Assembly (NCBI GenBank): GCA_018881555.1
Contig: JACAXG010000121.1
Span: forward strand, 1,735,858-1,799,857
Direction of reading: 5' to 3'
Length of the DNA: 64,000 bases
Origin: Amblyornis subalaris
Taxonomy: Eukaryota > Chordata > Aves > Passeriformes > Ptilonorhynchidae
In this document: positions 53,491 through 64,000 of the stretch, one piece after another
How the letters are laid out: the number at the start of each line of letters is the position of its first letter
Numbering within the stretch: position 1 is the first letter of the stretch
The notes under the pieces: model-generated
The model's input: only the letters and a program-made list of their open reading frames with translations
Told to the model about the DNA's origin: nothing
The model's database searches: none
Program-made: the position numbers and the translations under genes

Positions 53491-54231
53491 AACACTCTCT
53501 GTGTTGCTGCCTCTTCCAGTTAGGATATCTACCCATAAACCCAGTCCCTTTGCATTTCAGCTAGCTGTAGGAAACCCTGTGTGGGCTTATTTCTCCTTTG
53601 ACAAATCCCAAAGAAAGTCTCACCTGAGAGCGTTAAAACTGTGCAAAACTCATAATCGAAGGTCAACTTTCAAAGCCTCAGCCTTTTAGATAAACCTGTC
53701 CAAGCCTGTTCACTGAATTAATGAACAAAGATGCAGGAGAGGCAGAGCCTTGAAATGAAANGTGAAAACTAAATTCAGCCTAGTTGGGTAGTCAGATACT
53801 TAGAGGGAACTGAAAGTTGCTGTGCATGGGGTAATTCTTAGAGTGTACAGGAGTCTGGTAGAGGTCAGAGTGGGACTGCTGTTAAAAGTGGGTTTATCTG
53901 TATCTGTAAAGAGGTGGGGGGGGACAAACAGTGCTACAAGGCTCTTACAGTGCAGAATGGAAATAGAGGGACAGCTTGAGCTGCTGAAACTTCTGCAAGT
54001 AATTGCCAGCTGACATGAGTAAGAAGATCAAAATGTTGGCAGATTATACAACTGCACAGTGGTGGGGATGGACACACAGTACAGAGCGAACTGGAAATTC
54101 TGTCAGGCAAAAATAAGTTTCTCAAACATCTGGGACAAAATACTCAGAAATCGAACTACTCAGCAGGAGGGTGGAATTTGGAAAGTGTTCCATGCTGAGA
54201 GACTCCAGGGTGATAAGGGCAAAACACACAC
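53491..54231. other. Short unique stretch
   Basis: No gene or repeat recognised; a G-run (GGTGGGGGGGG) near 53912-53921. Confidence 0.6.
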
Positions 54232-54612
54232 AGAGTCATGGAATCATGGAATGGCCTNGGTTGGAAGGGACATTAAAGATCAGCCAGTCCCACCCCCTGC
54301 CANGGGCAGGGACACCTTCCACTATCCCGGGGTGCTCAGAGCCCCGTCCAACCTGGCCTTGGGCACTTCCAGGGATGGGGCAGCCACAGCTTCTCTGGGC
54401 AACCTGTGCCAGGACCTCCCCACCCTCACAGGGAACAATTCCATCCCTCTGATCCCCTTGGTGTCCCTGCCCTGGCCTGGCTCCAGCAGCTCCACGTCCT
54501 TCCTGTGCTGGGCCCAGGGCTGGGGCAGCTCTGCAGGTGGGGTCTCNGCAGNGGGGGCAGAGGGGCAGAATCCTCCCCTCCCCTGCTGCCCACGGGGCTT
54601 TGGATGGATGAA
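54232..54612 (-). mobile_element. CR1 LINE fragment (type A) with internal deletion, inverted
   Basis: Plus-strand order: AGTCATGGAATCATGGAATG, GGGACACCTTCCACTATCCC, CTTGGGCACTTCCAGGGATG, CTCTGGGCAACCTGTGCCAG, CCCTCACAGGGAACAATTCC, then directly CATCCCTCTGATCCCCTTGG, CACGTCCTTCCTGTGCTGGG and CTGCTGCCCACGGGGCTTTG. Compared with the 30578 copy, about 205 bases are absent between GGAACAATTCC and ATCCCTCTG, with TCC at both edges. The 3' tail is present, so the loss is internal. Confidence 0.94.
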
Positions 54613-57600
54613 ATTCCACTGTGACACGAAGGGAATAAATGCAATGTGGGGCTTTACAGGGAGAGACACGTGGGGACGTGAGGAGGGGATGAGCAGATCT
54701 GGAAAGGCACCGCAGTGGTAGCACTGTGGTAGGACTCGGGAGCTGATGTGGGCTCCTTTTTCAGCCAGAGACTCAAATGTATCATAAACTTGAACACTTC
54801 AAGGGGACTTGAGGCACATATGAAAAGCAGAGGATTTTGAAGACTTTTAGGCACATGTGGGCAACTGGAATCCCTTTTCTGCAAGATTTTAGCTGCTGAT
54901 GGGGGATAGGGATGTATCTCTTCTTTAATATAAATACCACGAGGTCTCCAGCAGTAACAAGAAGACAGAACAATCTGCAGCACTGCTGTTTAACACAAAC
55001 TCAGGAGAAGGAAGAGCCATGTGACAAGTTCTCATCTCAGGTTTTTGCAGTTTTTGCACCAAAACGCATTTCCCAGGAGTCCTGGGAAGGCGATGCCTTA
55101 CTCCTGAAAAACGTGGGTCTTTCAGAGCCTGTTTGACGGCAACCAGCTCATGTACGGATCAGTGGCAGCCTTCAGAGGCATCTGAAGGCCTGTCCTGGTG
55201 TCACACCGCAGCATTCCCCAAACAAACCTGGGATACCGCGTCGGAGTTCACATGAAGGGAAAACGAGGCCCGGGAAGGTTAAGTGACGTGCTGGGTGTTG
55301 TGCAACTAGGAATGGAAATAGCTCCCAGATCTTTTATTTTAACAGCAGCCAGCCTGGGGAACCTCTGCTCGGATCTCCAAGGATTTCCTCCCACGGCAAA
55401 GGCTTTCATTTCCAGTAAAAGCGGGGAGGCAGGGTGGGAACAGCCCCGGGAATGCCGAGCATTGCTCACGTGCTTGCAGCCTGTGGAATGCGAAGGCTGA
55501 GGAGCAGCAGGCAGCGGAGCCTGGCCAGGGGAGCAGGGAGCGGTTCAGGTGGCCGCTGGCAGGGACCCACAGAGCCAGCCAAGGGTGACTCCAGAGCCAG
55601 GCGGGACCCGGCCGGGCTGCGCTGGACCCTTCAAGCAGCGGGAGGAGAGCAGGGCCGTGTCCCCGGGTCACCCCCTGGCAGCTGGGCGGAGAGCACACAC
55701 GGCTGCTCGAATCCTAAACCTCCCTGAACACGTGGCAGGAGCCCTGACATCCAGCTCAGAGAATTCGGTGTATAAACCAAGCCCTGTGTAAATGCAGATC
55801 AACTGCAGTTTGAGGTTCAGCCACACCAGAGGCGTGGGGGCAGAAAGGCCAATTACGGTGTTTAATTAGGGTGGTGCTTGGTGAGTTTTAGGAAGGAATT
55901 TTAGGACGTGTTTGCTGGGATTTCAGTGAGCAAATTCATGTGTCCGAGAGATCCGTATATGTCTTAAGTACTGTGGGTCTACAGCAGTCATTTGGCCCTA
56001 CTTTGTGTCAGTTTTCATAACTACAAAATGTGAGAAATGTTCATTCTCCAGGTGCTGGATAATGAAACAGCTCCTTAAATGGAAGTTGCCATAAAAAACA
56101 AGCTCTGTGACTATCAGCATCGTAAGTAAAGAGAAGATATTCCTTCTTAATGAGGAATTGTGAGTAATTCCTGCGTGGGTCAAAGCCTGAGAAAAAGAGA
56201 AACCGACTTTTTTCTGCTGATGGATTTGAATTACTGTTAAAGAACAACTGCCTGAGTAAAGTTTGAAAAACTGAATAAATCTGAATATTACAGATTTTTA
56301 GCAGCAAAAATTTGTGAATTCTTCCAGTGCATGTCCTTCCATAACTCCAGATTCTTGTCTTTGAAATTGGTTAACACTGGGGAAATGAAATATGGTGTCT
56401 NGAATGCTCACTGAAAGCAGACACTTCCAGAGCGATGCAGCTCTCCAAAATGCATTACTTTTTCAGTAAATGGGCTGAAAATCACACATATAAATCAGAT
56501 AAATTACCTGAAGTGTTATTGTGACAGGTGGTGTAACCAGGTGGTGTTATTTTCCCTTATTCCTCCTCCTCCTTTGCTTCATTGAAGTCAGATTTTCAAC
56601 CTTGTGCCCAGTTGTTCTCCTCTTCGGTCTTGGTGGCATTTTATCATCTCCCACCTCCCTCACACAACACTTAGCAACTGCATGACCCTGTGCAGACACT
56701 GGCCAGTGGAACACTGCAGTGGTGGGATAAGGCAGCTAAATATTATGCAATTACACAAATAAGTAAATGTAGGCAAAAAAAAATAATGAGGGGCGAGACG
56801 ACAGGAATGAACGTACAAATTCTTTGTCCTCAAAATTCATTTCCTGCTGAAGCGCTGCTGTTCTCTGAAGCCAAGGGCCAGAACAGCTTCTCACCAAAGC
56901 CCAACTCCTCTGGAGTCAGGGCTGTCCTGGATGTCTCCTGTCTCTGCTCTGTCACTTCAGTAGATCCATAAGTTGCCTTAATTTCCAGTTTTGCCACTAA
57001 TTTCCGTCACTCCAAATAGTCTCAAAGAGCCAAACAGTCCCACAGTGTCATGCCCTGGAGCAGAAATCTAGAGGGAATCCAGCAAATCCACAGGATTGCT
57101 GCAAACTGAACACCTGAGCTGTGTTTAATTACAAGAAACTCCCTGGGCTGCCATGACACAGGGAAAATTAAGGAAAGGACACCACTGCCCAATCCTCTCC
57201 TTCCCAATCATGATTTCCCTTCCAGAAAGATCACTTGCTGTTGAAGTAGGCAGTTTCTCAGGCATTCATGAAGATGTAGGTTGTGGAGAGGAGTTCCTGG
57301 AGTTTCCCAGCTATTTCCCCAGATCAGGTAAGGACCAAGGACCTTTCCCTTCATGGAGAGTCCTGTAGTGACAGAGACAAATCCTTGCAGTGGATTCAGG
57401 AATCTGGTTCTCCTTGGAGTGCATTGCATACATACCTCTGAGAGAGAGAGGTGACTCGGAAAGATGTGATAACAACCCTCTGTTTGCGAGGAAAGGGTGA
57501 GAAACCAAGGAAAAAGCCGTGGAAGCCAGGGGGAGGATTTANTTGNTGACTTCAGGGAATGTACAGCTCAGCTGAATAATGATGAGCATCGATGTGAACA

Positions 57601-59804
57601 GGTATTTTTAGAGGGTAAATGAACCTTTAGACATTATTTTGAGTGGTGAAGGGCAAAACTAGGTGTGGGCCAAGGAGGTGAGCAGTGGGACTGTCAGGGA
57701 AAGGATCAGGGAATGTTTCCCACCAGTGAGCTGGATCTCAAGGGAGAAATGAACCCCACACCCCTCGGGTGAGTGAGGAGTGCATGTTCCTTTCCTNCCC
57801 TCTTCCCAAGGGAGTGGGGCTTGTCTCACCGATCTAAAGAAGCCTTTGCATCTCTAATTTCCCCTTCCTTTGTTTGAATAGGTTATCTGATATAATTACA
57901 TAACATTCAAGTGCAGGAGTGCAGGAAGAAGTGATAAAATCAAGAACAGCTTTAATGAGGCCAGAAAAGGAGGAAAAATGGAGTCGACTCAGGGGACCTT
58001 CAAGGTCCTTTTGGTGCTATTCAAGCAAAGAAATGGAAATGCTGCTAAGACAGAAGGAGCTGGGTGGAGTCAGAAGGTTGGTTTGGAACTAGCAGAGCAT
58101 TCAGTAGTTTCAGTGTCCAGAAAAAAGCAGGGAGTCTTCAGCTTAGATGGTGTCAGGAACACCAGGAGGAATTTGGGGAAGCAGTCCCGTTGTGGGCCTC
58201 TGCCTGCTGTAAACTGATTCATCTGGTGCAGAGGGTGGGACTGAGGGCAGGGACACCGAGGGATGGATGGCCACAGAGGTCAGGCCAGGACTGATGCTGA
58301 CCAGGGAGTGCTGAGAAACCCACACTTGTACAGAAAGTATCCATTTTCTGCATTCCATTGTATTAACTTATCAGTTAAAATTAAACCTGATACAAAGATG
58401 GGAAAGCAAGGGAATTTCATCTCCTATGAAGCGTGTGTGTTAATATCCAGTTATTCCAGGGGAAGGCGAGGGATGTCACTGCCTGTGAGACAGAAATTTT
58501 GGAAAAGCCTGACNCACACAGCAGTTCGAGGGCACTGGACAGAGCAATCTGATTTCCAACACAAGACACTACAATCAGGACCACCCAGGATGCCCCCCAT
58601 GCATGCCCAACATGTCATCACCACAGCTCCTCAATTACTGGGGACAGAATTCCTGTTCTCAGGGGTCCATGTGGGCTGGGCTGGGGGGAACAGGGTGTCT
58701 GACACCGTTGGATGTTCAGAATTCCATCTGGGCTGTCATTTCCTGACAGTACCCATGCCGTGTGTCACACCTGAGTTCCCAGCCAGGGGTTACTCTGACA
58801 CAGTGTCCCCCTGAGGTCTAGATGTATTCCTCAGGCAGCNTTTGGAAGCCTAGACCTTTCCTGCAGAGACAAATGCTGCAATCCAGTTCTGGATGTGCCC
58901 ATTGCTCTGCTCCCACACCACACTTTGACCTACCTTTCCCAGGATAAGCAACTGGAGCAGCAGNTCAGGAGCCAGCACTGACACCAGGACCTGGGTTCTG
59001 GCTCTGTAACTCCTTGAGGTGAAATCACTTCTTTGTTCCTTTTTGTCTCCCTGGCTAAAACAGGAATAATTTNTGCATCAGGTTACAGAGCTCATGGTCC
59101 TTCCTGTATTTTTCTCAGCTATTCCTATTCATCTGAATTATTGTTGCAGCTTAGACCTCACAGGTGAGTTATNGTTATCACCAGCCAGAATAAACAAAAA
59201 TAAGGAAAAAAGAGAATAAAGATGCAGAACTTTTGCCTCTGTAGAATATCAGGGCAAGCATCTGTTTCAAAAACAAGGACAGTGTTTAATTTAGAGTGAG
59301 NACATGGACATCAGAGTGCTGCCTAACTACTGTCAAAATAGGTGTTAAACAAAGGTTTTCCTCGTCAATATTTTCCCTGTGACTAGAAAGAAAGGATAAT
59401 ATCCATGGAATAAACCCCAGNTATCACAGTTGTACAGTTTTCCTCTGTTCGGCAACCACAATATTTTTGCTCAGATTTTTTTTCTGTTTTAAAAATATTT
59501 GAAGCTATTCTGCTGCAAACCTAAGAAAGGTCTAACTAAGCCACTACCATTCACCGCTATCCTACATAACAGGCTAGGTGTAAACTTTTTTATTGGTGTT
59601 TTGGTTCTGAAACTAACTTTGCAAAAACAGCAGCCGAAGTTCTCGGAAATATTATCGAAGTTGGGGGAAAAAGGAAAGCATTTGGCTCACATCGCTCTTG
59701 GTGACAACAATCAGTGCCCAGACAAGCACGGCTTCAAAAAATGTGTCGAGAACTCACTTTCTATTTTAAACAGACCATGAAGACATTCAAATCCTTCCTG
59801 TGGA
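54613..59804. other. Unique sequence, over 5 kb without CR1
   Basis: One splice-site pair (57226-57327) is listed. 55440-55740 is GC-rich and open in two frames without a recognised product. CAATTACGGTGTTTAATTAGG near 55850 carries homeodomain-type cores. Sequence at 59500-59770 just left of the CpG island retains CpGs (TATTATCGAAGTTGGG, CACATCGCTC) and could be part of the same regulatory unit. No gene is called. Confidence 0.5.
57226..57327 (+). other. Candidate internal exon (102 bp), product unknown
   Basis: ATGATTTCCCTTCCAG (AG at 57224-57225) precedes 102 bases ending GATCAG|GTAAGG (GT at 57328). The length is a multiple of three and one forward frame is open throughout, reading RSLAVEVGSFSGIHEDVG near its start; the other two frames contain stops. 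Third positions are AT-rich (12 of 33 G+C), giving no coding signature. If real it is a phase-1 symmetric exon. Confidence 0.22.
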
Positions 59805-60600
59805 GGANAAGGCAGAGGAGGGGGCGAAGGCGGGCGGGCGGGGAGGGATTCCCTTCCCGCAGGCAGCAGCGATCGCTTCACGCTCCCCTTCGGCGGGTTA
59901 GGGGGGATTGTGAGGCCGTGCCATGTGAACAGATGGAGGCGCAGGATCCCAGCTCTCCCGGGAGCCCGGGCCGGCGGGCGAGGCAGGGCCGGCGCGGGGG
60001 TGCGCGCCCCGCCGGGAGCCGTCCCCGGGCGCGCCGCGGCGGCAGCGGCGCNGGGGAGCGGCCCCGAGCCCCGGCCCTGGATAGGCTCTCCGCAGCCAGC
60101 AGCATGGCTAATCCCATCAGGGGCGGCTTGGAAGCCACCCNTGTACCTCCCAGCTTGCGTATTCTCGGGGGCTTGAGAGCAACCCTCTCCCGCTCGGCCT
60201 TCCCCCTGGTCCCCCGCTCAGCCTGTGCGGCAGCGGCCTCCCCCCCGGGCACNGCGAGCTAATCCTATTTACTCGGCCCATCCATTTAACAGCTCTGAAT
60301 GTTCGCATGGGTCCGGGGGACGCGGCTGAAAGGCTCGCGGTGCCGGGGAGGGGCGGCGAGCGGCGGGAGGCAGCCTTCCCGTGCCGGCCCGAGCAGAAAC
60401 GAGTCGCTCGGAGCCGCGAAGGCTGCGGCGTGGACACGCACAAAGCGCAGGACACACGTGCGGCCACCCCACGGCCCGGCAGTGGCACCGGGGCTCAGCA
60501 CAGCGCCCCTGCCCAGCCATTCCCCTGCCTGGCTGGTCCCTCTTGCTGTGCCGGGGCCCGTGTTGGCAGCGGTGGCGTGACCCCGTGGGTTTAGCTCGTG
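59805..60600. promoter_or_regulatory. CpG island, strongest promoter candidate
   Basis: GC content and CpG density are the highest in the window (for example GGTGCGCGCCCCGCC, GGGCGCGCCGCGGCGGC, CGCAAAGCGCAGGACACACG further right). It contains a canonical quadruplex motif at 59832-59847. TAATCCC (60109) and TAATCC (60261) are OTX/PITX-type homeodomain cores, and an ATG in good initiation context (AGCATGG, 60104) opens about 50 codons of unrecognised residues. No TATA box or clear first-exon donor was found. Promoter function and direction are inferred only from composition. Confidence 0.55.
59832..59847 (+). promoter_or_regulatory. Canonical G-quadruplex motif
   Basis: GGGCGGGCGGGGAGGG: four G-tracts separated by single-base loops, the most stable loop class known for G-quadruplexes. 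It sits at the left edge of the CpG island, a typical promoter-proximal position, and doubles as GC-box (SP1-type) sequence. Confidence 0.75.
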
Positions 60601-63600
60601 GTCTCTCTCCCCCTAAAACTGGGAAGGGTGCAGGGAAGGACAGACACAGGAACAAACACAGAGGGTGCCAAGCACCCCCAAAAAGACAGCAGTGACCCTG
60701 TGAGCCTCCTGCTCACACGCAGGCAGTGGCAGGGAGCTCAGTCTGACTCGGCTCTACGCTTAACGCCCAGCCCTCTGTTTACAAATTCCTGAACTGAAAT
60801 TCCTCCCTTTATCTGTCCTGAGCATCCTCGAGCATCCTTGAGCTACACCTCCTGTGCTCTGGCTATGGGTTAGAGCAATCCTGAGGAGGCAAGTCCTTTT
60901 TTAGGAGGATTCAAGAGTGAGACAGGAAGATGCTCAGTGCTCCCAACCTCTCGTCACTGCTCCAAATGGCTTCAGAAGGAACCAGAAGCACCTCTGAACC
61001 CTCTGTGAGGGCTGTGTGCCCCTCCTCCAGCACTCGGGTCTTTATCAATCGCCCTGCCCCAAGCGTGCAACAGCTCTGGGTTTGTGGTTTAANTCACCTG
61101 CGTGAGTCACACCTGAATTCCTCTCCTCACCTACTGAGGTTAAATAGAATTGGGGTGGCTGTTGCCTTTCAGGGTATTGCAGTCTTTGATGTGCAAAGGA
61201 CATAGACCTGTCTGACATTTCCACCTGGCACATTTTTTACGTTTAATCTGCTCTTTATTTATCTGTTTGGTTCTTGAATTCTTAGAAATGTGGGTTTGGT
61301 GNTTTTTTTTTTTCAATTTGCTCTTGCTGCTTGTGCTACAGCTCATGTGTACTGACAAAAATCTCAAGAGTTTCCCAGTGCCAGCAGGCAACCANTTTGA
61401 GGATTTTCTTTGATTATCTGGACTCGGGCTCTGCCCCTAAATCAGGCAGACATATTTCCATCATTCTGAAATAAGGCTGACACGGAATAAAAAGAGGAAG
61501 TGCAGCGGATGCCTCCTTCAGTCATTCCTGTTCTCAAGACCTAGGGGTTCTTCTCTAGGAGAGACCCCAGTGTTTTGATCTTTTGGACAATACCCTTTTC
61601 CCCAGGCTGAGAGCACTTTGGGCAGTGACTTTACAATCCAAGAAGGATATTCCAGGCTTGCACCAATAGCTACAGAGTAAGAGAGGATGAAGTGAAGGTC
61701 CTTTATTAATCCAATCAGCACTGGGAGGTTATGGCAAAGGAGAGCACTGAGTGTGCACTTGCCAGCTGCTGGCATGCTGGGAGCCTGACACACCCCAAGG
61801 AATCCAGAAAAGATTCTTGAAGCATGAGAATCATTTTTTCCCTAACAGCTCTGCCCTCCCTTTTCCTCCAGGAGGGAGTTCCCGTGTGCTGTTTGGGGCT
61901 ACATCTTGATTTCCCCACTGCCCTTCTCAGCACCACATGTCACCCCCAGATACTGATGGAAACACAGACACTCTTTTTGCAGCAGACCTGTGCTCAGCCC
62001 ACTGTCCTGGGGATTGGCTGGGTTTGTTTAATCTTACCCTCCTGTTTCGTTTCTTGGCATTAATTGCCCATACTGTNCTGGAGCTTGGTACAGTAGGACC
62101 AAGTACTCCCTGGTTCCAAAAGCACGGGGATGTTTTGGGTAGAAGATTTGGCCAGTGCAGCTTCAATTGATTGAGTCAGTCGTGGTGATATTGAACCATC
62201 AGGGAGCAATTCACTGGGAAAAGGTGAGAACTGCACACCACAAGCCAAGGTGTGAGGTGAGGAGGCAGGTCCAGAGCTGGGGGAGAGGGATGTGCCCAGC
62301 ACAGCTGGATGGGAAAGGACAGGCGGGACTGCATGGGAAGTGGGAGCAGGATTCAGGGCTCGGNGTACTCAGAATGAAGGCAACAGCAAGGATGTGGTTT
62401 TCTCAGCTGAGATAAAACGGCTTTTAGCTGGGAAGCATTAAAAGTGATGGTCCTCTCCTTTCCCATGGATTTGCTGCTCGTGCCCGCTGCCTGTGCTGCA
62501 GCTCTGAGATCCCACGCTGGGACAGGGGCAGCTCCATGGGGGAATTAACCTGGCTAAACACAAATAATTTATATCCGAGGCCTATCTGTCAGTGGATTGG
62601 GTCCCAGATCTGGCTCCCACACAGCTTTTCTAGCAAGGACGCTGGCACAGGGGAGGGGACGTCAGCCAGAGAGAGGGGAAGATCCACATCATTCCCAACA
62701 CTCCCTCCCTGGAAGCATCGGGCCAAACCAGCTGATGGATGAGCACGAGGAGCCTGGCACCCACCCTGCTGCACGTGCCTGAAGAGACTGCAAACAAACA
62801 AAACAGACTTTAAAGGCTGAGCAGGCCTGGGCAAAACCGAGCAGTCCCTTCCCTCCCGCGAGCTGCTGCTCCTCAGAGGATGCACAAGCCACGGCACAGC
62901 CCACCAGGAGGGCACACGGGCATTGGGCACAAGGAGCTGCCAAAGGTGGTCCCGAGGCTCCAAGCTACCTCACTTCTGCTCTGGGTATCGACAGTCTGCA
63001 CCCCCCAGCAGCTTCCCGACAGGGAGCAGCACTGGGGCAGGCACAAGTGTTCCTGACTGGATGTAACTCAGTTGGAAATGAAAAAAAAAAGGAAAAAAAA
63101 GGAAAAAAAGAAAGTATGACCAGCTTGCATCTTTAGATGGAGTGATAAAGGGAGATACACCCCGGCAGGCAAGATTAGTGAGGCAGATNGATCAGAGGCA
63201 GACACAGATTTCATCAAAAAAGGGGAAACTCCTCAGGGTATTCTTTTCCAAATACAGGCTGTGTGGCTTTACCGAGTGGATACCACAGGAGGTGAGCCAA
63301 ATCCTCGCTGGAGTGAAGTGGGACAGCCCTCCCGCCAGTGGGGCTGAGGGCTCATCCCAGCTGATGCTCGGCGTGCTGGTGGCAAGAGCCAAACCCCACA
63401 CGTGTGTCCTGCTGCTGCTGCTTCTGCCTGAGCCCACCCTGCACAGGGAGAGGGCGAGGAGCCCCGCACCTCTGCGGCCACACAGTGATTTCATCGAAGT
63501 CCNACCCCAGGACACCTTCCCCAAGCCGCATCGAGTCCCCCCTGCCCCGGTGAGCCGCCTTTTGTGGAAGTGCGGGCTCTCCGCAGGACGGGCGCTGTCA

Positions 63601-64000
63601 CACTGGGGCNGTGCCCTCCCTTTCTCACAGGATGTGTTTATCTCTCCAGGGCTTTGATGTGGAGAGGTAAGGACCAAATGTGGCACCCCCGCCCCGCCGC
63701 CCATCAGCTGCCGCCGCGGGTCCAGCGCCTTGTGGGGTTCCACCTCCTCCAGCGGGGTTAATCCCTCCTCACTCCCGTTTCCCCCAGCCCAACCTCGCTC
63801 TCCGCCGTGAGTTTAGTTGGAGCGAGTTCACACACACATATCCCCTCCCCGGGCTCCCCTTCCCTGGAGCAGGAGCTGGAGTGACCCCAAGCCGCAGAGG
63901 AGAGGGACAATCCCCGAGCCCCCGGCGGCCGCCGCGGCTCTGCCGTCGCTGTGGGCCAGCACAAGCAGCAAATTCCAAGAAGATGCGATCATCAGCAGCT
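60601..64000. other. Unique sequence, right edge, CpG-rich from about 63.46 kb
   Basis: No recognised gene. A-rich run at 63081-63114 and T-run at 61303-61313. Good donors occur at 63292 (GGAG|GTGAGC, with acceptor AATACAG at 63257) and 63669 (AGAG|GTAAGG), but the first would bound only 34 bases. 63460-63960 is CpG-rich and may be the edge of another island that continues past the window. Confidence 0.5.
63081..63114 (+). repeat. A-rich simple repeat
   Basis: A10, GG, A8, GG, A7, G, A3: an (A)nGG pattern. No retroposon body identified to its left. Confidence 0.8.

Noticed and set aside
52751..53536. 261-codon minus-strand open frame, the longest in the window
   Set aside because: It runs antisense through a type A CR1, a CpG island and a type B CR1. 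The length comes from GC-rich and repeat sequence, not a gene.
63258..63291. Splice-site pair enclosing 34 bases
   Set aside because: Too short for an ordinary exon, and several donors of similar strength occur by chance in 64 kb.
1..64000. CRISPR arrays, tRNA, rRNA, known microRNA hairpins, LTR retrovirus genes
   Set aside because: I looked for their hallmark repeats, boxes, seeds or polymerase motifs and saw none; the only polymerase remnant is the CR1 piece at 47454-47905.

Overview
This is a window of vertebrate nuclear DNA, almost certainly from a bird and most likely a songbird. The evidence is the repeat content. I count 22 fragments of CR1 (chicken repeat 1) LINE retrotransposons, together about 5.6 kb or 9% of the window. 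They end in the CR1 tail of ATTCTATG or ATTCTGTG octamers. I saw no L1, Alu, B1 or other mammalian SINE signature. Nothing prokaryotic is present: no operons, ribosome binding sites, tRNA, rRNA, CRISPR array or insertion sequence. Isolated single Ns every few hundred bases look like masked ambiguity (heterozygous) positions, not assembly gaps.

The window is essentially intergenic or intronic. I recognise no known protein-coding gene. The best coding candidate is a short terminal-exon-like segment on the minus strand at 38627-38834, where an AATAAA overlaps the stop codon and base composition by codon position looks coding. I could not assign it to a family. A few other intervals have good splice-site pairs (5539-5645, 32125-32236 minus, 35396-35497, 57226-57327) and may be exons of unannotated or non-coding transcripts, but such pairs also arise by chance in 64 kb.

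Layout. 1-10 kb holds a few CR1 ends, an AT-rich hairpin and two intervals that look like conserved enhancers (3635-3866, 8270-8440). 10-13 kb has one longer CR1 and a CpG-rich block at 11740-12045. 13.5-27.4 kb is nearly free of CR1 and contains simple repeats, a G-run, a 21-bp tandem repeat and a long pyrimidine-rich tract. 27-54 kb is where CR1 copies cluster, in both orientations and of three 3'-end types. One of them (47454-47905) keeps a recognisable piece of reverse transcriptase. 52.8-53.15 kb and 59.8-60.6 kb are CpG islands; the second contains a canonical G-quadruplex motif. The final 3.4 kb is unique sequence becoming GC-rich at the right edge.

The genes do not form a working system that I can see. 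What is most worth checking is the 38.6 kb exon candidate, the 59.8 kb CpG island as a possible promoter, and the enhancer-like blocks. I found no evidence for a new biological system here.
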